Below are positions 39,401-52,217 of a DNA stretch of 64,000 nt, in pieces (position 1 is the stretch's first letter; each line of letters starts with the position of its first letter). A program made the translations under genes and the position numbers. The stretch is from Gymnorhina tibicen. Its lineage: Eukaryota > Chordata > Aves > Passeriformes > Artamidae. The stretch spans positions 2,428,472 to 2,492,471 of the forward strand of contig VXAZ01003899.1 in the NCBI GenBank assembly GCA_013399875.1. Direction: 5' to 3'. The notes under the pieces are model-generated. The model saw nothing but the letters and a program-made list of their open reading frames with translations. It ran no database searches and was not told the origin of the DNA.

Positions 39401-39422
39401 CCCCCCCCACACACACACACAC
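39401..39422. repeat. C8 run followed by (AC)7
   Basis: Eight C (39401-39408) followed by AC dinucleotides to 39422. Confidence 0.9.
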
Positions 39423-40381
39423 TTCTTCAGGGTTAGATTTATAGTGTGAATTTTGCACTATATGTAAGGCGATCCTTTCTCTTTTGTTACATGTGTGTTT
39501 TACTGCTGAAATTACAAACCTGAGAAATAGAACATATTTGAGGCCAAGCTCAGTTTTCCTCACTCATTCTCCCTAGACTCTTCATCTTGGCATTTTCAGC
39601 AGATGCATTAGGATCTGTCTAATACAAATGTTATCAGAGATACTCCAAATATGCTGTGCAACTAAACAAGGGGTACTCATCTTTGAAACTGAATACCCTA
39701 ACATGAAACTTCAAAGCTTTAAAACATCTAGGACCAGCTGTATTTGAAAATTCAGGCAATTTTAACCTCATATAGCCTTATAAATTCTTCTTCCAAAAGA
39801 ACTCACTTCAGGTCTGGAGGCAAAATTACACATTACTAATTTTATAACTGCAGTATACCTTGTGTCCTCAAATCCAGCTGCAGAGCACGTGTATGAGTTT
39901 TGTACTGCAAAAACATAATTACAAAACTTCATCAAAACCAGATACCAAATAGATCTGTTTGCAATATTATAACCCAAATTGTCCTTCCTGCAGCACGTCA
40001 GTTCAAAGGTATGCAAGCTCTGCTTCAGAAAAACTCACAGACATCTCAAGCGCTACTGAATCCTGCAGAAAACTGTGGTTAGAATGAAATAATGCAGTGA
40101 CCACCTTCATTATCATAGTAAGTCACGAAAAGCTGGGTTTGTGCCAACTACTTCATCAAGAATTAAGCTAAGAAAAGCTTTTGGTTTTGGAACTGTTTTA
40201 TTTTTCTTCTAAGAAGCTTGCACATATCAAAAGGAAGTTAAGAAATTTTACTCCAGCTCAAACTACATCTATCATGGGAACCTTGGACTCTGTCAGATTT
40301 CTGGTAGAAGCATTTTGATTATAAATCTTTGTTTAGTGTGCTTATAGATAATTCTGACTGTTCAAGAATTAGGGCAGCTCT

Positions 40382-40399
40382 ACCAACTATACCAACTAT
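40382..40399. repeat. Short tandem repeat (ACCAACTAT)2
   Basis: Two perfect 9-bp units. Confidence 0.85.
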
Positions 40400-40937
40400 A
40401 AATAAATAACCCAGCAGAAATTTTGGCCCTTGCTGTATTTTCCTTGGAATATATGAAGAATGCAGTTTATGTGACACCATAGTAGCCACTGCATAATTTA
40501 TTTGCCACGCAGTCCCATTTTGAATCATCACAGAGAGATGACAAAGAGATTAGCCATTAACTATTCCATTTTAAATAGTTTTGTGGTCTGAACACTTGCA
40601 ATGGTGAGGATATCATGTTCTCATTAATATTCATGTGTGAATTTAGTCTGAATAACTAAAGACTTCAAGAAGCTGCACGGCATGAAAACATGAGTGTAGG
40701 CCTAGGAACTAGGTGTAGTGCCTTTGCCTTTTCACATTATTTTTAGATACTAGTCTTGTAGCTTGATGGATTAGCAATAAAAATTCCACAATCCTTAACA
40801 AAGGTGCCTCTCATCCTGCTGCTCCAAGTGCAAGGAAACTGCAGAATTTGCTGTATAATTCCACATGTGCTTGCACACACACACAAAAAATTATGAAAAA
40901 GTATATGTAAGATTTATGTCCCTCCCTTTACAATCTC

Positions 40938-40943
40938 GTGATG
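40938..40943. repeat. Target-site duplication, left copy
   Basis: GTGATG directly before the LTR start; matches 41496-41501. Confidence 0.9.
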
Positions 40944-41495
40944 TGTGATGTATCCCTATTCCCTATCCCTGCCTGCCTTCTCCACGTGGCTACCCCTTCC
41001 CCCGCCCCTAGTTCTAACCCCTCCCTCGGGTTTCTCCCATTGGTTTTGTTATCCCAACTCGGCCCTTGTACCGCCCCTATGCCCTGAGACCATCAATCCA
41101 TGTGCTCCCTCCACCCCCCTGTTCCCCAAGATAGGGACTTCAGGGCATGTGCTCATGCTCTTTTTGCCTTGGGGACCAGCGAGTCACCAGCTTCTCTCTG
41201 CCCTGAGCACCATGCCATGTGCTGGCCCTCTGCCTATGGGGGCTGGCACGTGTGCTGGTCCTAGACCTTGGGGAGTTAGCATGGAATAAAGACCTGCTGC
41301 AGTCTCCATGCAAGAGAGCCTTCTCGCCTCCTTTACCACCACCAGATTGTTGTGGGCCGACAGCTAACCAGGATAGCTGGGGCTGCCTGAAAGGCTGCGG
41401 GAAGCAGAACAGCCGCTCTCCCTAGGATGGCTCTGCGGCGCTCTCTGGAAGGTTGCGGTGTGCCACGCCAGCGCAGGAAACCACGCACAGCAACA
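40944..41495 (+). mobile_element. Solo LTR of a class II (ERVK-like) endogenous retrovirus, 552 bp
   Basis: It starts TGTGATGTATCC and ends CAGCAACA, with a perfect 6-bp target duplication GTGATG at 40938-40943 and 41496-41501. AATAAA at 41285-41290 orients it on the plus strand. The 5' part is pyrimidine-rich U3. The segment after the signal (GAGAGCCTTCTCGCCTCC) resembles the corresponding segment of the 9751-10238 LTR (GAGCCCCTCGGCCTC), so the two are probably related but distinct families. There is no primer site or coding region, so it is a solo LTR. Several retained CpGs near the 3' end suggest a fairly young insertion. The 114-codon frame at 40945-41289 lies wholly inside the LTR and is not a gene. 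Confidence 0.9.
41285..41290 (+). terminator. LTR polyadenylation signal
   Basis: AATAAA within the 40944-41495 LTR, about 210 bp from its 3' end, matching the R-region position. Confidence 0.75.
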
Positions 41496-41501
41496 GTGAT
41501 G
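41496..41501. repeat. Target-site duplication, right copy
   Basis: GTGATG directly after the LTR end; matches 40938-40943. Confidence 0.9.
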
Positions 41502-43338
41502 GGCAGCATAAGCTTTAAAACTCAGAGACTTGGCTCACAAGTTTTGGGATAAGTTTTCCAGGTGCTGAAGCACAGGTTTTTGGTAAGCTCTGAAACCAGG
41601 CTTAATTTTGTGGTCCATTTTAGTTGCTATGTTAATGGCTTAATTCCTGAAAAACTGTTCTACCTCATCTTCCTTACAAGCAAGGATTATACTGTATTAT
41701 ACTCCTAGCAATGTTCTGCCTGCTGTATAACTTATAAAAATAAACTCCATTGCATAGCAAGCTTTCCTTAATTAATCACTGAAGTTTGATTCTTTTATGG
41801 TTTTATGAGCTCCTTCAGCACAGAAAAGCAGTAGGGAACAAAAGGAGTTCTCTGCCTCTCAAATGGTCTGAAGTCTGGAGAGTAATAAATATAGATACTG
41901 GTCTTTCAGTGTTGAGACATGCAAATAACCCAAAAATAGAAAACAGTACCAAGAATGGGCGTTCCACAAAGAACTTGGACTTTCTTGACTTCTTTCAAGC
42001 CACTGGATTCTGCAGGGGTCAGAACTTGCTACCTTATATATTTGGTGACTCCCAGGAAAATTCCTTTTGAAGATACACTATTTTTTAAAAAAAACCAAAT
42101 TTCTAAACAGCTGGTCACATAACAACAGATGCCTGTCCCTAGGGGAAGGAAAATTTACTATCTAATTGAAACAGCTGTCTGATTTTTATTTATCTGTGTG
42201 AGACTTCACTGTGCCCTCCCAGGAAGCCTGCACAGGAAATCCAGTGCTCAGAGGGTACACTGGACCCAGCCTCACACTTTCACAGGGCCTCCCAAGTGGC
42301 ACAGTAGATTTGGTATGAGCCAGACCTACCAGACTGTCTTCAGCTTTCAGACCTGAAATTCAGGATTGACAAATACAGTTGAAAGACCCCACTCAGCTGC
42401 ATTCCTTTGTGGATGAAAATGTCTACAAAAAGAAATGTGTCAGAAGACTCTTCAGAAACTGTCACAGAAGCTGTACTTGCCACCAAGACTCTCAAATGAA
42501 CTAGTAATCTTGGCTTTGTATTTTTGGTTGTTCCCTATTTTCAGAAGAAGAGCAATATTGAGAGTGTCCAATGACTGACTTTTAGACTTCTCCACTAATC
42601 CCAAGATAAACTTTTAGGACAGTGCCAGGAAGCTGTGGTGATAACTCTCCTGTCAGTCTGATATATTCCTTCAGCAGTACATTCAAATTTAAATGAAATA
42701 TTGTAATCCCATATGGAGATATTGCTAATTATGTTTTAGGAGTATAATTTTATATCCATTCTTACATCTAAACATAAACAGTTTTCATAAGATCATCAAA
42801 TTTTAGAACTACAACTGGAATCTGTGTCACCTTCAGAGGTGTTCTTTATTATTTACGACTGAATCTCTTCTGCTAATCTATCACCAGTACAACACTTGAA
42901 TTTTCACCACTGCTCTGAAGAAACTAGTAAATCATGCTCATATTTCTCACTCTATTCTCTGTTCTCAAAACCTGAATTAAATGTGAAGAATGGAACTGCA
43001 CTCATGCATTCTTAAAAGCCCAGCACAATCATAACTCAAATACCTTCTCGCAATTTTTCTATTAAATTCAAGCTGGCAAACTTGTGACTCATCAAAGCAA
43101 TTTTCTGATACAATACTCTGAGTCAGTTCCACTGGGGGCCGGGACCATGGGATCCACCACCAGCAGATGAGGATGCAGCCGGCAGACGTAACAGCCAAAG
43201 GATATTTAATCAAAGAGAAACACTTTTCGTTGGCATGTGTGGGGTTCTTTTAAATCAAAAAGGCTGATTTTTACCACCTTCAGCCCTCTGCTTGCATGGC
43301 TTTGCTCACTGGGGTTTTCTGGAGCAGAGGGACTGCGA

Positions 43339-43354
43339 AGCTGCTGCAGCAGCT
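43339..43354. repeat. 16-bp perfect palindrome AGCTGCTGCAGCAGCT
   Basis: Self-complementary over 16 bp, with a PstI-like CTGCAG centre and CAGCTG-type E-box halves. It sits in a small GC-richer patch. Confidence 0.7.
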
Positions 43355-44146
43355 GGAAAAAGGCAAACTGGAGCTGCTCATACCATGTGGGGCAGGGTCT
43401 CTGATGAGCACAGCTCAGACAGTTGGCTCATTACCCTTCTCCAGCTAAACAAAGAGGGAAGTGGGCTGAAAGGAACTAAATGCTCAGTGGTCATTTGCCT
43501 CCAGCTTGTCAGCACTGGGCACTGCCTCAGCAAACACTCGTCCCAAGGAAACTGGCAATGATAAATATTTGAAGGGTGATTACACCTTTGGGAAACAGCT
43601 GACCCATTCCTGGGTCTATAGGTTAAGAAAAAATGTAGGAAAAGAAACTGGAAGTTAGCCTGTACATTTAGGGTAGATTTTTCTGAAGCCTGTACCAATA
43701 CATGCCTTGCAAATACCACATACATGTACAAAGGCTGTCTAGAAAACCATGTCTCACAAGCTGATCCAGTATGTCAGATGAGAAGAGATCTATGTGCTCA
43801 TTTGGTGTGCATCCTCATGAGGCATCAGCTTCTGACAATAGGACATCTGCTGAGCAAGCTGCTTTTGACATGGACACAGATCTACCAATATATCATTTTC
43901 TTGCCCCAGTAATATGGACCACATTGTACATCTCTAAAGATGATTTGATGATCAGCTGAATGTGAATTGGACTTCCTAAATAAAATTACATACTTGCTTG
44001 GACCTAGTTGTCAATTTTATTCAAGAGAGAAAGGAAAAACCCTACAGAACTTTGAAGAATCAGTTAAAGGCCTTAGTGAAAAGACTCCAAGCTAAGTTTA
44101 TTTGTGCTCGGAGCAAAGAGTGAATCTTTGTGATTTTTTCTTTCTT

Positions 44147-44159
44147 TATATATATATAT
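44147..44159. repeat. (TA)n microsatellite
   Basis: About six TA units leading into TGTGTATAT. Confidence 0.85.
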
Positions 44160-46940
44160 GTGTATATTTTAAAAAATGTATTTTAGAGAAGTATCTAACA
44201 AAGATAATTGAAAAAAGTTAACTTCCAAGTACAAGAAAGTTAGGTTCAGGAGGAGAAGTGTAGAAAAATTCCCCCAAGTTATTAAAATGACAATCAACAC
44301 TTATGTGCCCAAGATAACTAATTCAGATTAAATGAGCAATAACTCCTTTTAATAATACAATAAATATTAATTATAATAAATATTACTAATAAATAATAAT
44401 TCCTTCAAAACTGGTTGTATCCACTGTGCAAAAACAGTGCATCCACTGGCATCACAGGAATCAGTGAAAGGTTCATTCCTCCAGAAGAATTATTAAACCT
44501 TGCATTGCTCTCTGACCTGTCCAGGTCATGACTTGGAAAGGAGGTTTCTTGAGGAGAAAGTGACCCAAAAGGGAGGGGAACTGCTTTTTTTCAGCATTAC
44601 CAGGATTGTTACAGCTAGTATCTACACAAAATCGATGTTCTTGGCTCCTCACACAAATGAACAGGGAAGGGGCCACTCACATTTCTTGTCAGGTTGCTGT
44701 TTGATCACAGTGGTAATACACTGGACAGGCTATCAGACAAGCTGCTCAGTTTTGCCATAGGATATAATAGCTTGAGAAAATGAATCTCTGGAGCTAACAG
44801 ATGGTTCAAACACACATCCTGCAGCAGAGCACCTCAATTCTCTCGCTTGCTAACAAATTAACTCTCTTCTCTTCAGCTTTGCTCCCAGGCTAACCAGCAC
44901 TTGTGTGTCCCCAACTGTGTGTGGAGAATCTGTCACTGGAAAAAGAAGCCTTGAGAAGATCCTCCAGAACCCCTGGGAAATAATGCTGCATCCTGGCTTT
45001 GACTGGTGCCATTTCAGGGCAGGACACAAACTTCTCCTCTCTCTGTAGTTAGAAGTCTCACCCCTGCTGCTGGGAGCACAGGGTGCTGAGGAATTCCAGC
45101 AGCTCCCCTGTCCCACCACTCCCAAGCAGAAGCTGGTGAGCTGGCACAAGGGGAAGCTCTAAGGAACAGATCAGATGACTTTCAGTAGCTCTTGTTCTCA
45201 TATTTGGCTCTTTTACCTCAGCTTTTATACTGGCCTACTCCCATTTTTAAATGGACCACTTTTTGTGAATGATATACAAAATCTACTGGATATTGTATGA
45301 AAATACTTGAAAGAAAGATCTTACAGCAAGGCTCTTTCCTCTCTCTTTATCCCAAACCTGATGCAGGAAACTGGCAGGGCATAACCATAGATTTACTGTG
45401 TTTCATTCAGTTGTGCTTCAAGCTGGTCAGGAACCTTCCTTCCACATCTTTCCTCCCTGAAGAGTTTTAGCAGTCTTGGAGTAGACCCTATAGAGTGTAA
45501 ATTAAGTATAAAATTAAGTTTGGACAGTAGAACACATGTTCTTGTATTTAGTACCAGGATGTTTGTGTTCTAAACAGATTATTTTTACCGTGTATTAAGG
45601 AAGGTTAAAGAAATATTTGTATACCTTTGATTTTAACAAGAGGAAGAAGAAATGAGATTGGGTTATAATAGAAGAATTACAGTACAGCTGTTACTCCCTA
45701 ATTAATTCTGTCTGTGAGTAAATCAAAGCTCTAATTATAGACACGAAATATGCTCAATATTGTGGGATATTTATGCAAAACATTATTCCTGGCACTTATC
45801 AGCTAAAATATAATGTCTCACTAGAGCTGAAGCAGCAATTTTTAAGTGTCATCAGGTTTTTTTGCCACTTCTTTATAGCTCAATACATGGAAAGTGCCTG
45901 ATGAGAGTACAATTTCATTTTTTAAGTACTTTGTGAATCCCAACTGACAACTGGTTCAATTCTTCCTTTAAGAAACACCTGTCTTTATCTAAAGGAAAAA
46001 ACCCCCAATGTCCAAAAATCCTTAAAATGGCATTTCTCTTACTATTCTGGAATAATGCCCTTTAGTTCCACAGCTGTCAGCACACTTAGAAAAGTTATAT
46101 CTGACCTTCTTCTGCATGTGCAGTCCCATGCACTGGCACAGTGTAACCTGTCATTCATATTTCCATTATATCATTAATTAGTAACTCCCTCCAAGTCCTA
46201 ATCCTGAAAGTTACTCTAGAGAGGAAGACTTGATTCTACCCTGCTTGACTTAGTGAGCTGAAACTGCTCAGCTTTCTTCCCAAAGACAGACAGATTGCTG
46301 ACCAACCATCTCTCCAGAGATGGTAAAGAAAGGGATTGGGATACAGACTCCCCATTAGGGAAAGCACTGCTGCTATTCTGAGAGCATTAACCAAAGGACA
46401 ATTACACCTTAATGTCAATAAAACAATATAATTGACATATGACAGTGGTGCCATTCAATTCAAAAGCTATCGGGTGATGACTTGGTGGTTCTTTGCATGA
46501 CAGATAAGAGAGACATTCTAATAGAATCAGACTGAGTCTCTAAACTGTTTGCATTTTGGAGATTTTTCCTTTATCCCTTGAAAATGCAAGAGAAAATTGA
46601 AATACAGACCCTTAAATGTCAGCAAACCTACTTAGTAACCTGTGCAGGTTACTGTAGTTCCTTTGTTTCTTTCATTTATTTATTTTAAAACTGGGCTATG
46701 ACAGTTTATAAATAGGAAAGAAAGCCCAGTAAACTTCACAGTCACCAGCCATTATCCAGCCTAATTTTATTCCTTGGAAATTCAGAGCCTGCAAAGCCTA
46801 CACAGGCTACTGACTGCCATTCACTACTATACAAAAGTTGTGGCAAGCATCTGATCAAACTTCATAAAAACCTAGGAAAGAAGCACAGTACTCAAAAATA
46901 AAAGGTGATAGAAAGATGGCACAAAACCATTTTTTTTCAA

Positions 46941-47010
46941 AGGTTAATTAATATTTTCACTAGCTCTGCATCTTTCACAAAGGGTAATTAATATTTTCAG
47001 TAGATCTGCA
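46941..47010. repeat. Imperfect tandem duplication, 40-bp period
   Basis: 46941-46970 and 46981-47010 both read AGGKTAATTAATATTTTCAS TAGMTCTGCA, with three mismatches in 30 bases. The unit is AT-rich and holds a TTAATTAA-like core. Confidence 0.75.
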
Positions 47011-50000
47011 TTTTCCTCTAAAAGAAGGGTGGACACAACATCTCTGCTAACCTTTAAGGTAATTCAAAGAAGATACATCACAGAGCACAACAATTTTGTG
47101 AAGCACAATAACTTCTACTGCCCTAGGAGTATTTTAGGTTGTTTGAATCTGGGTTCAACTTTAAACTCCACAGTTTCAAAGGAAGTGTGATAATGATCAC
47201 TTCACTTCTCTCCTTTGAAGTTTCTTTACCTCCTCTTGCTTTATACTCAGATCTCCCATTTATTTTGCACAAACACCTAGAAAACACAGCTTATTAGTCT
47301 TTCTGATATTATTAGGGCTGACAAAATAACTCTCACAAATGAGTTCAAAGTAGTGGTGAATGTTGCAAAAATTACCATTTCTGGAACACTGTGAAAAGGG
47401 AAAACCACAATAGAAGTTATGTGTGTTCATCAACTGGAACATGTGAAAAGAAAAAAAAAAATCACCGACAGCATGGAACTGCATTTATCTCATTTACCTG
47501 TTTCAGCCAAAGTTACAGGCCTCTGGCAGGCTGGGAAATGAAAGTACAACCCCTGTGCTAGAAACTCAGTAATTATAACTTCAGGGATCAGTGAGGGAAT
47601 CAGAGCAAGAGAAATCTAAATTTTGCCAGCTTGAAATATAACCCTGAATAATCTTTGTCAGCCTTTAAAACCAGGCAAATTTTTTCCTTTTTGCTCCCAG
47701 TCCTGTGTATGGAAGGGGAGGAATAAATGGAACATACATACACATACACACACAAATGCACAGAACCCATTGTCCCTGACAGACAACTTCAGGCTGACAT
47801 GTGCAACCCCTTAGACACTTTGGAAACAGAAATGTAGCAAAATAACTGCATTACAATGGTAAGAAAATTAGCTTTGTACCCTGCCAGCATTCTCAGATCC
47901 CAGAGGCTGGAGATGCTCTAGAGAAAGGGGGAGAGTGAAATAAAGTAGGCCCAGCTGCTTCACCCTCTGCAATGGGGTCACACTTGCAGCAAAACAAATT
48001 AAAAGACTAATGTTTCTGTTTTGCACTGCCATCCTCCTGTACAGCAAAGAAAACAAGTATTGTGTGTCACTAAACCTTACAGCAACTTCACCAGTAAAAA
48101 AGCTGGTAGGCATTTAGGATATTAAGCTTAATACAGACAATGCACAAAAGCAGATCAAAACCCTCTTTTTTAGACCACTCATTTCCTTTCACAATAATGC
48201 AAAGAATCCAGGTCAGAAAAGAGAGTGAACAGAATTCTTTTAGGAATATTTCAAAAAAATTGGGCTACCTAGCTGGGGTATGTAAATTTGAATTCTTTCT
48301 GATGACTTCAGGGTGTTTAAGCCCAGTGAGAGAAACAAGTACAAAGTGACAGTGTATCAACTCTATAACATGCATTTATTTATTTATGCAGCCCATATAT
48401 TTAGCTCTCCTAAGACAGTTAAATCAAGAATGCTAATGAACACAGGGAATATCCTGAGTCAGTCTTCTGAACATATTTTCAAAGTTCCATTTTCTACCAG
48501 TATAAAAATTCATGCTTATAGCATAAATGCTATTAATTATGACAAAAACAAGGAAAGACTTTTTTTTTTCACCTTTAAATGCATACAAAATCTTAATAAC
48601 GTAAGAAGTGGTCATAAGCAATGTCTATCTTCTGGTACAATTCTGTTAATGACATGTACTAAAAAGTTATATTAAGAAATTTACAATTTAAACAATTTAT
48701 TCTTCAATATTGTGAGGCCAGAGTATTTTGACTTTTTAGAAAAGTAAACTCCAAATATTTTTCCTGACTTCATAATTACTTGCTCAAAAAGCTGATGTTT
48801 CCAAAGTGAACAATGAGGAGATAGGTCTGGGAAATAGGGATGGAAACAGAGATTTAATGCAAGTATTTGGGACCTGATATGGGAGGTTTAATCAAAAGGC
48901 TGCTATGTCAAACATAGTTAGAAAATAATAGAGTTGGCACCTGGACAAATTTTGGACTTTCATTTGCTGCTTCCCTGTGTCTGTAAACAGCACGGCACTG
49001 GGGTGAAACTCCAGGGGTGCTTCTTTCACGAGCTCATTTTCTATTCTTATAACAATGCACCTTAATTCCATTTTGATGAGTGTTCCTGCCAGCAACACAT
49101 TCTCATTTTCCTAAACCCCTATCTGGGGACTTCTCAGAGCTGGCAGTGCTGTTTTAGGGCCAATTTCTTGCTACCTATTCCCATCCACAAAACCTTGCCA
49201 AGATACACAGTTCATACTATGGTGCTGTCCTGAGTCTAAATTAATTCTTTCTATTTGAGTTTTGCTGCTACAGCTTCAAATTTTAGTAACTACCTCCTCA
49301 AGGAACTTTATTATATCATCCATTCTATTAAGGGGACAAAATTAGCTTTACTTACTGGTAAATGCTGATTAAAGCTTCTAAGGGCTGAAAAGTTAGAAAA
49401 GTTATGGATTTTTAGATCATGAACTTCTATACTTATGTGCTATATTAACTCCAAAAGTTACAGTGCTTTTAAGACTAGAAAAAGAAAAATTAAAATTTTA
49501 TAAAAGTAGATGGAACACTGCTCAGAGGATGCTTTGTAGCAGCATTTTTAATATACTCTGAGTTTTGTTCTTCTGTAGCACATAATTCTGTTCTTCACAC
49601 CTCTCTTCTCCACATTCTAACTTCCTGCTACTCTTCCCATGCTAGACTTAATATTCTGATACTTCTTTGTCCTCAGAGTCCTCTTCCCAATCACTGTTTA
49701 ATCTCTGGTTTTATTTCTATGCCTTTCTGTCAAGAACTACATTTCTGTTCTTCCTTGCAATGCCTCCTGCCTGCTTCCAATTTTACTAATCATTTCTGTA
49801 ACAACACTATGCCAGCAATCCAGAGACGGTGATTACATTATCCAGTGACTATTATAACACTTCCCCAGCTTTTGCCTTCAGGGACAATCAAGGCTTGGTC
49901 AGACCCACATTTCTGACTCCAAGTCTGTGAAAGATCTAAGAAAAAAAACAACATAATGTACCCTTAATAAAAAATTATAACAAAAGGTCCATCCTCCAAC

Positions 50001-52127
50001 TGCTCACATTTCGAAAACATACAGCTATTGCTATTTTGAATTTCCCTAAATACAGCCAAAGACAGGTGAGACGTCAGCTGAAGATTCCTTGTGTCACTTC
50101 CCTGAGGGGTCAAAAGCAAGAAGTCAATCAGAATTTCCTCTTAAGGTCCCTGTGGCAAAAGGAAAAATGCCAGCAGTGTAGGAGTAACCAGCACCAGTCA
50201 GTGCATGTACTAAGGGCAATAAAAACATGGTGTAAGGACTTCCAGTGACCCAGCATTGGCACAGACAGACCAGGAGCTACTCTACTGCCCCATGTGCCTT
50301 CCATGCCAGAACCATCTGTACTGGCCATGATACAGAAAGGAACACGTTCACAGAGAAAAGAAAATTAAGTACAATGCATTTAGTCAGAGATAATGAGTAG
50401 GCAGCAATGAAAGATCCTCTAAAAAGAAGCAGGAGCAAACAGAGGTGTGATGTATTCTCACCCTTTCTCACATTTGATGTGTAATACCAGGTATTCTCAC
50501 CGAGGAGTTCCCCAGCACACTGACTGCAGAAACACGAGGGTAACACTGGCAACACCCAACATCTGAAAAGAACCCCCAGCCATTGCACCAGCATCCAGCT
50601 AATTCTACCCTGTGCAGTGCAGAACACAAGCAATTCAGTGAAGACTCAGGGCACTTTTGATATAAATAAAAATGTATTTCCTAACACACTGTTTTATCAG
50701 TAACATCTTCCACATCAGTTACTATAGAAGTTGCCCTGATAAGGTCTGATAGCAAGAGCATGGTCTGTACAGCTGTCGATGTGAAGGCAGCAAGTGTGTG
50801 TGATGGGGTATTTCCAACAATATCCTTCTTCCCATGCATTCTACTCTTCAAATTTGCTACTGATCTCCAAGAGTTTTGCCTGTAGCAGTATGACTTTCCA
50901 GAGATCCCACTGAGAATATTATTCATGAGGCCTTTTAAAAAAATTAAAAATCAAGCATATAAATATACAACATCTAAAGAGCAATGCTTTCTTTCCATTG
51001 ATATGCAGTTTTAGGACACTGGTTTTAAAAAATAAGTTTCTTTTTCCAGACTTTAGCTGCATAAAATACCATAAAACTGTCTAGCATTTCCCTCCACTAA
51101 TCCTTTTACCTAACTTTTACAAGGGTTTTAAATCTTTATTAAACTTTGATATTTAATACATTTGATATTCTGTTGGATGCTAATTTTTTTTCTAATTATT
51201 TCACAGGCAACATTTGTGTTCAGTAAATTGGAATTCTCTAAACAGTGTTACTTTGTACTAATAAGCAAACATTTCTTGGTCCTGATGTTTAATTCATTGG
51301 TTTTTATTACTATATTTCCAGGAGAAGATTTAATTTGTACGTATTAAGCACAGCAGCCACACGGCCTCACACTCAGGATGTGTTTCATTAAGCATAATCC
51401 CCAGTAATGAATCTTTTCAAATCTCTCATACAAAACACTACTCCCCATTTTCATTCCACCCCAGATACTTCTAGAGAAACTTAATCAAATTTATTAAGAA
51501 AGCGCCCAAAAAATCCCATCATGGTATGAAGTATCAATCCTTGCTGTATATAGATTTCTACTTGTCTCATGTGTTGCCATTATCCCTCCGGAAAGATTTC
51601 AGGAATAAAGGGGACCAAAGGAATGTTCTCTTCCTCAGCTTCAATAGCTGTCAATTGCTGCAGCGTTTGCTAACAGACCTGAGACTGTGGTGTGAATTTC
51701 CCTTTCTCAGGGGACCAGCTCTATCTCCAGACTATTAATTATCTCTTTATTTCCTACAGACTCTGCAGCTGCAAAGGAGGTACAATCATAAGATAATAAG
51801 AAAATGATCTTTTAGGGGAACTCTAATTTCTTACTAAGGCACACGTATTAGAATAAAGGAAATTAATCATCTATTTATTTACAGCACATGTTTAGCATTT
51901 CCATGAGTTTGTGTATCAAGTCTTGATTGCAGGATTATCAGAGTCTGTTTATAGCTAATCTGTTTTTAATGAATGTGTGCTTGCCAGCCTGGTGTCCCCA
52001 TTTCCAACTATTTTACTTCATTTGCAATATTTCAACCTTACTCTGTGCCAAACTGAAAAAAAAAGCTCATAAAGCCAAAGAAAAGTAGTAAAAGTATTTT
52101 GCAAGTCCTAATATAAAGCTTTAATTA

Positions 52128-52217
52128 AGGAAAGCATTTAAGCATGTGCCTGATTTTATGCCAAGGCTTAAGCACATGTGAAATTAGTCTTAAACATTAT
52201 GTTGAATTGGACTCCAT
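52128..52217 (+). repeat. Ancient amniote repeat relic with AAGCATGTGCTTAA-type motifs
   Basis: GGAAAGCATTTAAGCATGTG, TTTTATGCC, GCTTAAGCACATGTG and GTTGAATTGGACT resemble an interspersed repeat seen widely in turtle and crocodilian DNA (GGAAGCACTTAAGCATGTG followed by TTAAGTCCCATTGAA). The alternating TTAAGCATGTG and TTAAGCACATG motifs give the segment near-palindromic symmetry. I do not know a certain family name for it. Confidence 0.45.

Larger units (their letters stand above)
33653..40937. other. Unique non-coding DNA
   Basis: Begins at the CR1 3' end and finishes at the second solo LTR. It contains the RUNX-like palindrome at 36990 and simple repeats at 39401 and 40382. The 138-codon minus frame at 39147-39563 crosses the C/AC simple repeat and is not a gene. 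Confidence 0.6.
41502..52127. other. Unique non-coding DNA
   Basis: AT-rich with the short palindrome at 43339, a TA repeat near 44.15 kb, an A/T-only patch at about 44340-44400 and the 40-bp duplication at 46.95 kb. No exon or known transposon is seen. Confidence 0.6.

Noticed and set aside
39147..39563. 138-codon minus-strand open frame
   Set aside because: Crosses the C8/(AC)n simple repeat, giving a CVCVGG stretch; no recognisable domain.
40945..41289. 114-codon Pro/Leu-rich open frame
   Set aside because: Starts at the second base of the solo LTR and lies inside its U3; pyrimidine-rich composition explains the absence of stops.
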